A stretch of DNA of 64,000 bases from Gallionella sp. (lineage in GTDB: Bacteria; Pseudomonadota; Gammaproteobacteria; Burkholderiales; Gallionellaceae), in contig JAQTUP010000005.1 in NCBI GenBank assembly GCA_028707275.1, positions 62,001-126,000 on the forward strand. Reading direction: 5' to 3'. Below, piece after piece: positions 55,185 through 64,000 of the stretch. A program made the position numbers and the translations under genes. Positions within the stretch are counted from its first letter, which is position 1. Every line of letters starts with the position of its first letter. The notes under the pieces were generated by a model, which worked only from the letters and a program-made list of their open reading frames with translations, was not told the origin of the DNA and ran no database searches.

Positions 55185-56318
55185 ATGCCCGATTATCCGC
55201 AAACTAGCCGTATAAAGTCAAAGTTGTTTCACTCCACGCTGTTTCAGCGTGCGTTAGTGCTCGAATTTATCGGCAACGGCTTGCTGGTATTCGCGACTTT
55301 GTTGGGTATTGTGGTGATCAGTCAGCTGATTCGCTTTCTGGGTGAAGCGGTCAGCGGCAAGCTGGCGGTAGATGGAGTGCTGGCGCTGCTGGGTTTTAGC
55401 GCCTTGAATTACCTGCCTGTTTTGTTGTCCCTGAGCTTGTTTATCTCGATCTTGCTGACCTTGTCTCGCTGTTATCGCGACAGCGAAATGGTGGTGTGGT
55501 TTTGTGCCGGTATCGGATTGACGCGCTGGATACGGCCTGTTTTGTGGTATGCCATGCCTGTGGTGCTGTTGATCGCGCTGCTCAGTCTGGTCTTGTCTCC
55601 CTGGGCATTAAAAAAAGCGGATGAATACAAAAACAAACTGGAAAGCCGCGATGAGGTTTCCAAAATTACGCCTGGCGTGTTTCGCGAGTCGGGACAATCG
55701 GACCGGGTGTATTTTGTCGAGAGTGCCGACGTGGTTGGCGGCCGGATCGGCAATGTCTTTGTGCGCTCAGTGCAAAATGCACAACTGGGTACGATGGTGG
55801 CGCGCGAGGGGATTCAGGAGATATTGCCTAATGGCGACCGTTTTCTGGTGTTGTTAAATGGCACGCGTTATGAGGGTACGCCCGGCGCGCGTGATTATCG
55901 CATCGTGGAGTTCGAGCGTTATGCCATGAGAATTGACAGCGTGGCTGCCAAACAGTCGTTGCCCAATGTGCGCACCTTGCCCACCGAGGCCTTGTGGCGT
56001 CACCCCACGACATGGAATCTGTCCGAGCTTGAGTGGCGTCTGGGTCTGCCTATCAGTGCTGCTGTGCTCGCCTTGCTGGCGATCAGCTTGAGTTATGTCA
56101 ATCCCCGCGCCGGTCGATCGCTCAATATGGTGCTGGCGATGGTGCTCTATATGTTGTACAGCAACATGATCAGCGTGACCAATGCGTGGGTAGGTCAGGG
56201 CAAGTTATCGCCCGGTATCGGGTTGTGGGGCATTCACGCACTGATGTTGCTGATTACCGCACTGCTATTTTATTGGCGCATGACGCTGTTCTCGATGCGT
56301 CGGATATTCAAGAAATGA
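55185..56318 (+). CDS. lptF: LPS export ABC transporter permease LptF
   Basis: 377 residues. Six hydrophobic segments: three near the N-terminus (FQRALVLEFIGNGLLVFATLLGIVVI, YLPVLLSLSLFISILLTL, VLWYAMPVVLLIALLSLVLSPWAL) and three near the C-terminus, around a periplasmic beta-jellyroll (about 130-270). Part of the LptB2FG extractor that moves LPS into the Lpt bridge. The first about 17 residues (MPDYPQTSRIKSKLFHS) are longer than usual; a TTG start nearer FHSTLF cannot be excluded. Overlaps lptG by 4 bases. Confidence 0.94.
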   Translation: MPDYPQTSRIKSKLFHSTLFQRALVLEFIGNGLLVFATLLGIVVISQLIRFLGEAVSGKLAVDGVLALLGFSALNYLPVLLSLSLFISILLTLSRCYRDSEMVVWFCAGIGLTRWIRPVLWYAMPVVLLIALLSLVLSPWALKKADEYKNKLESRDEVSKITPGVFRESGQSDRVYFVESADVVGGRIGNVFVRSVQNAQLGTMVAREGIQEILPNGDRFLVLLNGTRYEGTPGARDYRIVEFERYAMRIDSVAAKQSLPNVRTLPTEALWRHPTTWNLSELEWRLGLPISAAVLALLAISLSYVNPRAGRSLNMVLAMVLYMLYSNMISVTNAWVGQGKLSPGIGLWGIHALMLLITALLFYWRMTLFSMRRIFKK

Positions 56319-57391
56319 AATTACTGACCCGTTATTTGTCCCGCGAAATATATGCAAGCGTGGGGCTGGTGTTTGCAGCCCTCATCATGTTGTTTGCCTT
56401 CCTTGATTTTATTCATGAATTGAGCGTGATGGGCTATGGACAGTACAGCCTGGGCTTCGTGGTGTTGTTCGTGGTGCTGACGATCCCGGGGCACATTTAC
56501 GAATTGTTTCCGGTTGCCGTCCTGGTCGGCACCATCGTAGCCCTGGTGCAGATGGCCGCGCGTTCGGAGCTGACAATCTACCGCGCCTCGGGCGCCTCGA
56601 CGGCGCAGATGTTGGGCGCACTGTGCAAGATCGCGCTGCCGATGATTATCATCAGTTTCATCTGCGGCGAATTGCTGGCGCCACCGGCAGAACGCATGGC
56701 ACAGAAACTGCGCCTCAAGGCGCTCAATACGCCTGTCTCCATGCAGGCGTTTCGCTCCGGGGTGTGGGTTAAAGACGAGCACACCTTTGTCAATGTCAAA
56801 AGCGTGATGCCTGATACGAGCCTGGCAGACATCGTGATTTACAGTTTCGATGCCGGTTTTCATCTTGACACGATCATCAGTGCCCGCCGTGCCAGCTACG
56901 CCCGCCCGGGAAGCTGGTTGCTGGCCGATGTGCTTCAGACGCGTTTTGACAAGTCGGGTGTGACGACTCAAATTCTGCAAACTCAGGAATGGCAATCCGC
57001 CCTGACGCCTGGCATTCTGAGCGTGATGCTGGTCGTGCCCGAACAAATGTCAGCTTATGATTTGTACAAATATACCGAGCATCTCAAGGAGAACAAGCAG
57101 CAGAGCGCGCGCTATGCAATTGCCATGTGGAATAAGCTGATTTACCCGTTCGCCTTGCTGGTGATGATGGTGCTGGCGCTGCCCTTCGCGTCATACCAGC
57201 GCCGCAGCGGCGGCATCAGCGTGATGATCTTCATGGGGATCGTGCTGGGGCTGATCTTTCACTTTACCGGTCGCCTGTTTGCCAGTCTGGGTGCGCTCAA
57301 CGACTGGCAGCCTCTGCTCAGTGCCACGGCGATGACAGGACTGTTCTTGCTGATAGGCGGCGTCATGTTGTGGCAGGTGGAACGGCGCTAG
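56315..57391 (+). CDS. lptG: LPS export ABC transporter permease LptG
   Basis: 358 residues. Same layout as LptF: MKLLTRYLSREIYASVGLVFAALIMLFAFLDFIHE at the N-terminus, ELFPVAVLVGTIVALVQMAARSELTIYRASGAS (the cytoplasmic coupling helix that contacts LptB), periplasmic domain, and three C-terminal membrane segments. ATG 56315 overlaps the lptF stop; the longer frame from 56033 is a shadow. A dispersed repeat copy with a strong hairpin starts 24 bases after the stop and may terminate transcription. Confidence 0.95.
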   Translation: MKLLTRYLSREIYASVGLVFAALIMLFAFLDFIHELSVMGYGQYSLGFVVLFVVLTIPGHIYELFPVAVLVGTIVALVQMAARSELTIYRASGASTAQMLGALCKIALPMIIISFICGELLAPPAERMAQKLRLKALNTPVSMQAFRSGVWVKDEHTFVNVKSVMPDTSLADIVIYSFDAGFHLDTIISARRASYARPGSWLLADVLQTRFDKSGVTTQILQTQEWQSALTPGILSVMLVVPEQMSAYDLYKYTEHLKENKQQSARYAIAMWNKLIYPFALLVMMVLALPFASYQRRSGGISVMIFMGIVLGLIFHFTGRLFASLGALNDWQPLLSATAMTGLFLLIGGVMLWQVERR

Positions 57392-57414
57392 GGAGCGTCA
57401 TGCGGTGATTTTTT

Positions 57415-57652
57415 GCCGGTGGCAGGGCAGGCACGGCGGGGTGCGGCTCCGCAGCCGGTGACTTTCTTTGCCCTGCCAAAGAAAGTCACCAAAGAAATGC
57501 CGCCCCGATCCGCCATCCCGTCGGGATTCCCTGCGTTGCTCGCCAGGTCAGGCGGCTGCGCAACTCGCACGATTCGCTACGCGTCCACGTGCTCAAACAG
57601 TGCTCGCCGACATCCCCTGGCCAGTCTGCGCTACTCGGTGGCGGATAAGGGG
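57415..57652 (+). repeat. dispersed repeat, copy C (left of the Mrr-like gene)
   Basis: About 238 bp. Outer end GCCGGTGGCAG. Hairpin with a perfect 14-bp stem (57457-57470 with 57477-57490, GGTGACTTTCTTTG type, 6-base loop). Central GGCTGCGCAACTCGCACGA and GTGCTCAAACAGTGCTCGCC, inner end GGTGGCGGATAAGGGG. Same order of blocks as copy A although individual blocks have diverged. Confidence 0.9.
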
Positions 57653-57791
57653 TTGTGGGTGTGGGGTTTATAGCTGTGCCGCAAATGAAAATCAACTGAA
57701 AGCCCCTTTAAAGCTGCCCATGATTTTGCTTTTTCGGAACGAGCCAGAGACTATATTTTTATTCGTTTTATCCGGACGTTTTGAGTCGATA

Positions 57792-58331
57792 TTAGATCGT
57801 TGATGAGCATGACGGGCATGTATGTTCGTTTTTAGAAACAAAAAATTGCTTGCTGCATTTATCGCAGTAACGAATATGTTCTGCGTCGCAACTGCTTGAT
57901 ATAGTCGCGCGAGTAACAACGCCGATGAAAATTTTATTCAGAAATTGCATTGAGAACTCGAGTGGAGTGCTGTCTTCGTGTAGTTCAATGCTGATAATAT
58001 TTTCAGACTGTGCAATTTTATTCGCTCCGGCTTGAAGCCCTAATGGGCTTACAATTATGCCGCCGTCCGCACCTGAGTCAATGATGCGATAAGCTAGGCC
58101 ACCAAGCTTCTCTTGGTTTTGCTTGGTTGTTGTGTACCTACGGCACTCTATGATCACAAAGCCCTCGTTGTTGTGGCGAATCCCTTTTGCATCAATGGCC
58201 CATGGGGTGCCTGATCGCTGTCCAATTATCGATTGTTTGGTTTCTACTCGCGACAGACCAAATTCTTTAGCGAACTCATTGAGTAAGTAGGCTGCAACTT
58301 CTTCATAGGTTTTCCACGGCATGTCAGTCAT
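57792..58331 (-). CDS. Mrr-like PD-(D/E)xK nuclease with C-terminal zinc ribbon
   Basis: 179 residues. The N-terminal part holds a restriction-endonuclease-like core: Asp47 in WAIDAKG and Glu62-x-Arg64 in FVIIECRRYT (ECRR in place of the common ECKR), then GGLAYRIIDSGADGGIIVSPLGLQAGANKIA, which matches the Mrr/PD-(D/E)xK block after the catalytic strand. The C-terminal 25 residues carry two CxxC pairs (156/159 and 172/175), a zinc ribbon. Likely cleaves or binds DNA; no methylase is nearby. Visibly AT-richer than neighbours and enclosed by inverted repeat copies C and D, so probably acquired. Confidence 0.75.
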   Translation of the reverse strand: MTDMPWKTYEEVAAYLLNEFAKEFGLSRVETKQSIIGQRSGTPWAIDAKGIRHNNEGFVIIECRRYTTTKQNQEKLGGLAYRIIDSGADGGIIVSPLGLQAGANKIAQSENIISIELHEDSTPLEFSMQFLNKIFIGVVTRATISSSCDAEHIRYCDKCSKQFFVSKNEHTCPSCSSTI

Positions 58332-58437
58332 ACAGATTCCTTTTCATAAGCTTAATAACTGATGTTACGCACAAGCTCAAAAAAATCGGGGTTAATGAGT
58401 TATTTTGAGGGGTAACCTTGGCGCTCCACCTTGAAAT

Positions 58438-58681
58438 CCCCTGTGCGCCGCCGAAGGCGGTCAGCAAATAACGGTGGGGTTCGGCGAGGACTGTTTGAGC
58501 ACGTGGATGCGTAGCAGATCGTGCGAGTTCCGCAGCCCCGTTGTTTGCTGACTGTCGAGGGAATCGCGCCGATCTGCCAGTGGCCGATCGGCGGGACGGC
58601 GCGCCGGGGTCGCCTTTTCTTTAGTGACTTTCTTTTGGCGACTCAAAAGAAAGTCGCCAGCAGCCGGGCTGCCCCCGGCAA
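58438..58681 (-). repeat. dispersed repeat, copy D (right of the Mrr-like gene)
   Basis: About 244 bp, opposite orientation to copy C. Inner end CCCCTGTGCGCCGCCGAAGG faces the nuclease gene. Central GAGGACTGTTTGAGCACGTGG and TCGTGCGAGTTCCGCAGCCCC. Outer hairpin 58624-58637 with 58644-58657 (14-bp stem with one G-T pair). Outer end GCCCCCGGCAA, 4 bases from the DUF3106 stop codon. Confidence 0.9.
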
Positions 58682-58685
58682 GGTA

Positions 58686-59087
58686 TTACGGCTGTACTGC
58701 AACCGGGGCGACGCCGCTGGCGGGGTGTTGCGCTTTGACGGTCTGGTTTTGTCTGACCATCAGTTTGACTTGTTCGCGTTTTTCGGCAGGCAGCTGGCTA
58801 AAGGCCCGGTATTTTTCCCGTGCCGCCTGGCGTTGCGCTGGAGTGAGTTGCGCCCAGGTTGTCAGGCGGCTCAGGAAGCGTCTTTTTTCATCCGCGTTGA
58901 GTTTTGGGTATTGCCGGGCTGTCTGGCGCAGGCTGTGCTGCTGAGCCTCAGGCAGGCTGCTCCATTGCGGCTGCAAAGGTGCCAGCGCCTGCTGTTCTGT
59001 CTGCGGCAGGGTGTGCCAGGGTTCGGCTGATGCCGCTGTGGCGTTAAGTGTGCAACAGAGTGCAACGGCGCAAACCAGGTTCTTCAT
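58686..59087 (-). CDS. DUF3106 domain protein
   Basis: 133 residues. Signal peptide (MKNLVCAVALCCTLNATAASA), then a helical Gln-, Arg- and Trp-rich domain with repeated turns: WHTLPQTEQQALAPLQPQWSSLPEAQQHSLRQTARQYP, WAQLTPAQRQAAREKYRAFSQLP. This pattern is that of DUF3106. Probably periplasmic; function unknown, though CpxP/RseB-like sensory roles have been imagined for such helical proteins (speculative). Last gene of a three-gene minus-strand unit after the sigma factor and DUF3619 gene; it abuts the DUF3619 stop. Confidence 0.85.
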   Translation of the reverse strand: MKNLVCAVALCCTLNATAASAEPWHTLPQTEQQALAPLQPQWSSLPEAQQHSLRQTARQYPKLNADEKRRFLSRLTTWAQLTPAQRQAAREKYRAFSQLPAEKREQVKLMVRQNQTVKAQHPASGVAPVAVQP

Positions 59088-59458
59088 TATTGATCAACAA
59101 ATATTTCGATAGGCAGATCATCGGTCAGAATTTCGAGATCCAGATTTTGATGGTCCTGCGAGCTTTGCCAGTAACCCGTCACGCCGATGACGATAGCCGC
59201 CAGTAAAATGGTCGCGGCTATCCATTGGTGTGGTGTGTGCGGCAGGGGCACTCGAACCCCTGCCGCACTGAATGAAAAGACCGGCTCGTGTACCCGCTGT
59301 TTTTGCAGTGCCCGCGCGCGCGCATGGCGCAGTGAGGCTAAAATTGGCTCGTCGAGCTGTTCTGTGCCGCGTGTGAGCAATTGGGCGATGCGCTGCTGAT
59401 TGCGCTGATACTCGCGCCGCGAATCAATATCGCCCCTGTGCCGTAATTGTTTTTTCAT
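59087..59458 (-). CDS. DUF3619 family membrane protein
   Basis: 123 residues. N-terminal cytoplasmic helical part, one membrane segment (WIAATILLAAIVIGVTGYW, about 79-97), and a short acidic periplasmic tail ending LDLEILTDDLPIEIFVDQ. This tail and the position between an ECF sigma gene and DUF3106 are typical of DUF3619. Single-pass topology next to a sigma gene suggests an anti-sigma-like role, unproven. Overlaps the sigma gene by 4 bases. Confidence 0.85.
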   Translation of the reverse strand: MKKQLRHRGDIDSRREYQRNQQRIAQLLTRGTEQLDEPILASLRHARARALQKQRVHEPVFSFSAAGVRVPLPHTPHQWIAATILLAAIVIGVTGYWQSSQDHQNLDLEILTDDLPIEIFVDQ

Positions 59459-60048
59459 GGTAGTTCGACTCCTGTCGCTTTGAGCATTGTCGCCAGTGTA
59501 TGGTTCGCCCGGGAACAGTGGGTTTTAACACTGCCTTCGGTGCAGCCCATGACATTCGCAGTCGCGGCTGTATCCAACCCTTCCCAGTAACGCAGCAGAA
59601 AGGCTTCGCGTTGACGAGCGGGGAGATTAGTTAAGGCAGCTTCAATCAGTGCGATGGTTTGTTTCTGCCCGAACGCGGCGTCAGGCATCGGCGGGGCGCT
59701 TTGATTTTCGCAGTCTTCGAGTACGTCCAGCGGATCGAATTCTTCTTCAGCCTGTTTTGAACTAAAGGCGGAAAACAGCGTGATCCAGTTGCTGCGGACT
59801 TTCTGGCGGCGGCAATGGTCACGGATCGTATTTTGCAAGATGCGATGAAACAGCAGCGGCAGTTCTTCGTAAGGCTTGTCGCCATATTTGTCCGCCAGTT
59901 TGATCATCGCGTCCTGTACTACATCCAGTGCCGTGTGGCTGTCGTGCATGGCAAACTGGGCATGTTTGTAGGCGCGGCGCTCGATTCGGCTTAAGAATTG
60001 GCTTAATTCTGCTTGAGTTGCCAGTTGTAGCTCCTTGCTAACGGGCAT
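59455..60048 (-). CDS. ECF-type RNA polymerase sigma factor
   Basis: 197 residues from ATG 60048, where the protein-like sequence begins (MPVSKELQLA). Sigma-70 region 2: FLSRIERRAYKHAQFAMHDSHTALDVVQDAMIKLADKYG...FHRILQNTIRDHCRRQK. A variable linker (about 95-125) follows, then region 4: AALTNLPARQREAFLLRYWEGLDTAATANVMGCTEGSVKTHCSRANHTL, with the helix-turn-helix. Alternative sigma factor; regulon unknown. Overlaps the DUF3619 gene, a probable regulator of its activity. Confidence 0.92.
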   Translation of the reverse strand: MPVSKELQLATQAELSQFLSRIERRAYKHAQFAMHDSHTALDVVQDAMIKLADKYGDKPYEELPLLFHRILQNTIRDHCRRQKVRSNWITLFSAFSSKQAEEEFDPLDVLEDCENQSAPPMPDAAFGQKQTIALIEAALTNLPARQREAFLLRYWEGLDTAATANVMGCTEGSVKTHCSRANHTLATMLKATGVELP

Positions 60049-60082
60049 GGCCTTGATGCCAACGCAATAGATAAAACACGCC

Positions 60083-60125
60083 AAGCCCGTTTCCCTCGCC
60101 ACAATCCTCTCCCGAAAGCGGGCGA
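60083..60125. repeat. small palindromic element upstream of ilvB
   Basis: CCCTCGCC...CCTCTCCCGAAAGCGGGCGAGG folds into an imperfect hairpin and resembles the REP-like palindrome inside murC. It lies in the divergent sigma-ilvB region. Confidence 0.45.
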
Positions 60126-60282
60126 GGAAGCTAACGAATCGCTACGCGAGTTTCACGTTCCTGAGTGCGGATAATAACAAATTGTGTATCATTTCGCCGG
60201 GTATCGCTGCAAGTAGTTGACCAAAAGCCCGCTTGCCTTTATCGTACGCAGTTCTTTTTGAATCAATCATAAGGTTTTTGTC

Positions 60283-61992
60283 ATGGAAATGACCGGTGCG
60301 GAAATAACCATCCGTTGTTTGCAGGAGGAGGGGGTCGAATATTTGTTCGGCTACCCCGGTGGTGCGGTGTTGCATATTTACGATGCGCTGTTTCAGCAGA
60401 ACAAGGTAAAACACGTTCTTGTGCGCCATGAACAGGCGGCCGTGCATGCGGCTGACGGCTACGCGCGCTCATCCGATAAGGTCGGTGTGGCGCTGGTAAC
60501 TTCAGGGCCTGGCCTGACCAATGCGGTGACCGGCATTGCAACGGCTTACCTGGATTCTATCCCGATGGTGGTGATCAGCGGCCAGGTGCCGACTTTTGCC
60601 ATCGGCGAAGATGCTTTCCAGGAAGTGGATGCGGTGGGCATTACCCGTCCGTGCGTTAAGCACAACTTTTTGGTCAAGGATGTCAAAGACATCGCATCGA
60701 CCATCAAAAAAGCGTTTTATCTTGCAAAGTCGGGACGCCCGGGGCCGGTGCTGGTAGACATACCCAAAGACGTATCTGCGCACAGGACCGAATTTGTTTA
60801 TCCGGCCAGTGTGAATATTCGCTCCTATCATCCACAGGGACGCGGCGATAGCAACCAGATCAGGCATGCGGCGCAGTTGCTGCTGGAGGCGAAAAGGCCG
60901 ATGGTTTATGCGGGCGGCGGTGTCGTGCTGTCCGATTCCTCGGCCGAGCTGACCGATTTAGTCCGGCTGCTGGGCTTTCCCTGCACCAATACCCTGATGG
61001 GATTGGGCAGTTATCCTGCCAACGATAAGCAATATGTCGGGATGCTGGGTATGCACGGCACTTACGAGGCCAACATGGCGATGCAGCATTGCGATGTGCT
61101 GGTGGCGATCGGTGCGCGTTTTGATGATCGCGTGATCGGCAATGTTGAGCACTTCGCTCAGGTGCTGCGAAAAATCATACACATCGACATTGATCCATCG
61201 TCGATAGCCAAGCGCGTCAAGGTCGATGTGCCTATCGTGGGCGATTTGAAGCTGGTGCTGGGCGAGTTGCTGGACGTGTTGCGCAGCAGTCGGCAAAAGC
61301 CTGCCGCGACTGATATGGCCGCCTGGTGGACGCAGATTGACGAGTGGCGAGTGACCGGCGGCGGAATGCGCTACAAAAATTCGAGCGAAATCATCAAGCC
61401 GCAATTTGTCATCGAGACTTTGCACAAGCTCACAGGCGGGGACGCATTCGTCACCTCCGACGTGGGGCAGCACCAGATGTGGGCGGCACAGTACTACAAG
61501 TTTAATCATCCGCGTCGCTGGATCAATTCAGGGGGGCTGGGGACGATGGGCTTCGGGTTGCCGGCGGCGATGGGCGTACAGCTCAAACATCCGGGAGAAA
61601 CCGTGGCCTGCGTGACAGGCGAGGGCAGTATTCAGATGAATATCCAGGAATTATCCACCTGCAAACAGTATCACTTGCCGATCAAGGTGTTATCGCTGAA
61701 CAACGGTTATCTGGGCATGGTGCGTCAGTGGCAGGAATTCTTTCACGGAAATCGTTTTTCGGAGTCCTACATGGACGCTCTGCCGGATTTTGTGAAAGTC
61801 GCCGAAGCTTACGGGCATATCGGCCTGCGCATTGATAAGCCCTCCGATGTGGAACCTGCTATGAAAGAAGCGTTTTCGCGCAAGAACGATCTGGTATTCA
61901 TGGACTTTCGTACAGATCCGACCGAAAATGTGTTCCCCATGGTGCCAGGTGGCAAGGGTTTATCTGAAGTTGTTCTGTCGGAGGATCTATAA
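60283..61992 (+). CDS. ilvB: acetolactate synthase, large (catalytic) subunit
   Basis: 569 residues; ThDP enzyme of branched-chain amino acid synthesis. Seen: EMTGAEITIRCLQEEGVEYLFGYPGGAVLHIYDALF, the catalytic Glu in RHEQAAVHAADGYAR, SGPGLTNAVTGIATA, FAD-domain ARFDDRVIGNVEHF, and ThDP-metal motif TGEGSIQMNIQELSTCKQ...LNNGYLGMVRQWQEFF (GEGS rather than the common GDGS, a usual variant in betaproteobacteria as far as I know). No Ile/Val/Leu-rich leader peptide is visible upstream. One-base overlap with ilvH (TAATG). Confidence 0.97.
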   Translation: MEMTGAEITIRCLQEEGVEYLFGYPGGAVLHIYDALFQQNKVKHVLVRHEQAAVHAADGYARSSDKVGVALVTSGPGLTNAVTGIATAYLDSIPMVVISGQVPTFAIGEDAFQEVDAVGITRPCVKHNFLVKDVKDIASTIKKAFYLAKSGRPGPVLVDIPKDVSAHRTEFVYPASVNIRSYHPQGRGDSNQIRHAAQLLLEAKRPMVYAGGGVVLSDSSAELTDLVRLLGFPCTNTLMGLGSYPANDKQYVGMLGMHGTYEANMAMQHCDVLVAIGARFDDRVIGNVEHFAQVLRKIIHIDIDPSSIAKRVKVDVPIVGDLKLVLGELLDVLRSSRQKPAATDMAAWWTQIDEWRVTGGGMRYKNSSEIIKPQFVIETLHKLTGGDAFVTSDVGQHQMWAAQYYKFNHPRRWINSGGLGTMGFGLPAAMGVQLKHPGETVACVTGEGSIQMNIQELSTCKQYHLPIKVLSLNNGYLGMVRQWQEFFHGNRFSESYMDALPDFVKVAEAYGHIGLRIDKPSDVEPAMKEAFSRKNDLVFMDFRTDPTENVFPMVPGGKGLSEVVLSEDL

Positions 61993-62483
61993 TGCGCCAT
62001 ATTATTTCCTTGTTGATGGAAAATGAAGCGGGAGCCTTGTCGCGCGTGGCGGGATTATTTTCGGCGCGCGGTTATAATATCGAATCGCTGACAGTTGCGC
62101 CGACAGAAGATGCAAGCTTATCCCGCATGACGATAGTCACCAGCGGTTCGGACGCTGTCATCGAGCAAATTACCAAGCAGCTCAATAAACTCATTGACGT
62201 CGTGTCGGTGATGGATTTGAGTGAGGGCGAGCATATTGAGCGCGAGCTTATGCTGGTCAAGGTGCGTGCCGAGGGCGATGCTCGCGATGAGGTCAAACGC
62301 CTGACGGATATTTTTCGCGGTCGCATTCTGGACGTGTCAGAGCACACTTATACCATCGAATTGACAGGCAGCTGTGTCAAACTGGACAGTTTTATCGATG
62401 CAATCGGTCGTGAACTGATTCTTGAAACAGTACGTACCGGCGCTTCCGGAATCGGACGCGGCAACCGAATCTTAAGCCTGTAG
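61992..62483 (+). CDS. ilvH: acetolactate synthase, small (regulatory) subunit
   Basis: 163 residues. Two ACT domains: RHIISLLMENEAGALSRVAGLFSARGYNIESLTVAPTED at the N-terminus and RELMLVKVRAEGDARDEVKRLTDIFRGRILDVSEHTYTIELTG. Confers valine feedback inhibition on IlvB. Normal length and intact. Stop to ilvC start is 78 bases. Confidence 0.97.
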   Translation: MRHIISLLMENEAGALSRVAGLFSARGYNIESLTVAPTEDASLSRMTIVTSGSDAVIEQITKQLNKLIDVVSVMDLSEGEHIERELMLVKVRAEGDARDEVKRLTDIFRGRILDVSEHTYTIELTGSCVKLDSFIDAIGRELILETVRTGASGIGRGNRILSL

Positions 62484-62513
62484 GTCAGGATTCATCCTGA
62501 CATGTCTGGTTAA

Positions 62514-63577
<1,064 letters not shown>

Positions 63578-63578
<1 letters not shown>

Positions 63579-63681
63579 GAAGTAGCCAGTGGGGAGTAGG
63601 GAGTGGGGGCGTTCCCCGCTCACGGCTTCCCAATTCTTCGCTACTGTTTTCCTACTTCCCACTCACCACTTTCCACTCACC
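63578..63681. repeat. bipartite 7-bp array between ilvC and psd
   Basis: Left arm 63578-63605: GGAAGTA, GCCAGTG, GGGAGTA, GGGAGTG. A GGGGCGTTCCCC palindrome and about 40 bases follow. Right arm 63649-63676: TTCCTAC, TTCCCAC, TCACCAC, TTTCCAC, then TCACC. The array starts on the last base of the ilvC stop and ends within 2 bases of the psd ATG, filling the whole gap. Confidence 0.92.
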
Positions 63682-63682
63682 A

Positions 63683-64000
63683 ATGACCCACTATCCTCAT
63701 CCTATCATCGCCCGAGAGGGTTGGCCGTTTCTGGCCATTTCCATCGTTTTAGCGATTGCAGCTACCGTATGGTGTGCATACTGGTCTATCCCCGTATGGA
63801 TCATCGCGCTGTTTGTGCTGCAATTTTTCCGTGACCCGCCGCGCGAAATTCCTCAGGATGCAGGGGCTGTGCTCTCTCCGGCTGACGGGCGTGTCATCAA
63901 GGTCGAGCGCACGCAGGATGTATACGGACAGCGAGAAGCGATTTTAATCAGCGTGTTCATGAACGTGTTCAATGTGCATTCCAATCGCAGTCCGGTAGAT
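63683..64000 (+). CDS. psd: phosphatidylserine decarboxylase, 3' end missing
   Basis: 106 codons are in the window and the frame is still open at the last base. Seen: [14 protein letters not shown] at the N-terminus, a hydrophobic pair ([31 protein letters not shown]), [19 protein letters not shown] and [18 protein letters not shown], all typical of the short, archaeal/betaproteobacterial-type Psd. Makes phosphatidylethanolamine in the membrane; the self-cleavage site lies beyond the window. No ribosome-binding site is visible, because the heptamer array runs up to the start codon. Order ilvC-psd is usual in betaproteobacteria. Confidence 0.93.
   Translation, partial: MTHYPHPIIAREGWPFLAISIVLAIAATVWCAYWSIPVWIIALFVLQFFRDPPREIPQDAGAVLSPADGRVIKVERTQDVYGQREAILISVFMNVFNVHSNRSPVD

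Noticed and set aside
60103-60282. Leader peptide/attenuator for ilvB
   Set aside because: No short frame rich in Ile, Val or Leu codons and no terminator-antiterminator pair could be seen.

Overview
The window looks like a chromosomal segment of a betaproteobacterium, most likely of the Nitrosomonadales/Gallionellaceae type. This is an inference from gene order and protein style, not from a database match. Supporting points are a beta/gamma-type division and cell-wall cluster (ftsL-ftsI-murE-murF-mraY-murD-ftsW-murG-murC-murB-ddl-ftsQ-ftsA-ftsZ), the ilvB-ilvH-ilvC-psd order next to an ECF sigma/DUF3619/DUF3106 group, a sigma-54 pilA promoter, and divergent pepA/lptFG with holC-valS behind pepA. 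No rRNA, tRNA or CRISPR array was recognised.

Layout. 1-17343: division and cell-wall cluster on the + strand, with most genes overlapping or tightly packed. lpxC, which usually follows ftsZ in this group, is absent. In its place on the - strand is a two-gene unit (17340-21969) of a phosphopantetheinyl transferase and a 1,325-residue single-module NRPS. The NRPS has the architecture of the Pls/PosA (epsilon-poly-lysine synthetase-like) family. 21970-26445: accessory stretch with small lipoproteins, a LURP-one/scramblase-like protein, a broken antitoxin/PIN toxin pair, and an ApeA-like HEPN protein bracketed by inverted copies of a dispersed repeat. 26447-34229: dbpA, ppsR, ppsA, sucCD, terC. 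34446-41626: a signalling run of universal stress protein, PP2C phosphatase, FHA protein, class II cyclic-nucleotide phosphodiesterase-like protein, GAF-PilB-type ATPase and GAF-HD-GYP protein. 41835-44239: pilA with a sigma-54 promoter and terminator, then a TMTC-like GT-C/TPR membrane protein. 44299-49455: bepA-like protease, then two paralogous Ser/Thr kinase-cNMP-binding proteins, one followed by separate rhodanese and TusA genes and one fused to a rhodanese domain. 49530-57391: valS, an acidic hypothetical protein, holC, pepA, lptF, lptG. 57415-58681: an Mrr-like nuclease again bracketed by inverted copies of the same dispersed repeat. 58686-64000: DUF3106, DUF3619, ECF sigma, ilvB, ilvH, ilvC and the 5' part of psd.

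The most unusual property is the density of short arrays of exactly 7-bp units. Seventeen loci were found by eye, with at least six unrelated unit sequences but always the 7-bp period. Several lie inside conserved genes (murF, murD, murB, ddl, HD-GYP) and add repeat-coded peptides. Others sit exactly at gene ends and supply the stop codon, often as a forward arm followed by an approximately reverse-complementary arm. A second repeat family of about 240 bp, with a 14-bp-stem hairpin at one end, occurs as two inward-facing pairs. Each pair encloses a single AT-richer, defence-type nuclease gene on the - strand.

Functionally, the window combines peptidoglycan precursor synthesis and septation, a probable homopoly-amino-acid synthetase with its activating enzyme, and a phospho-/cyclic-nucleotide/c-di-GMP signalling set placed around type IV pilus components.
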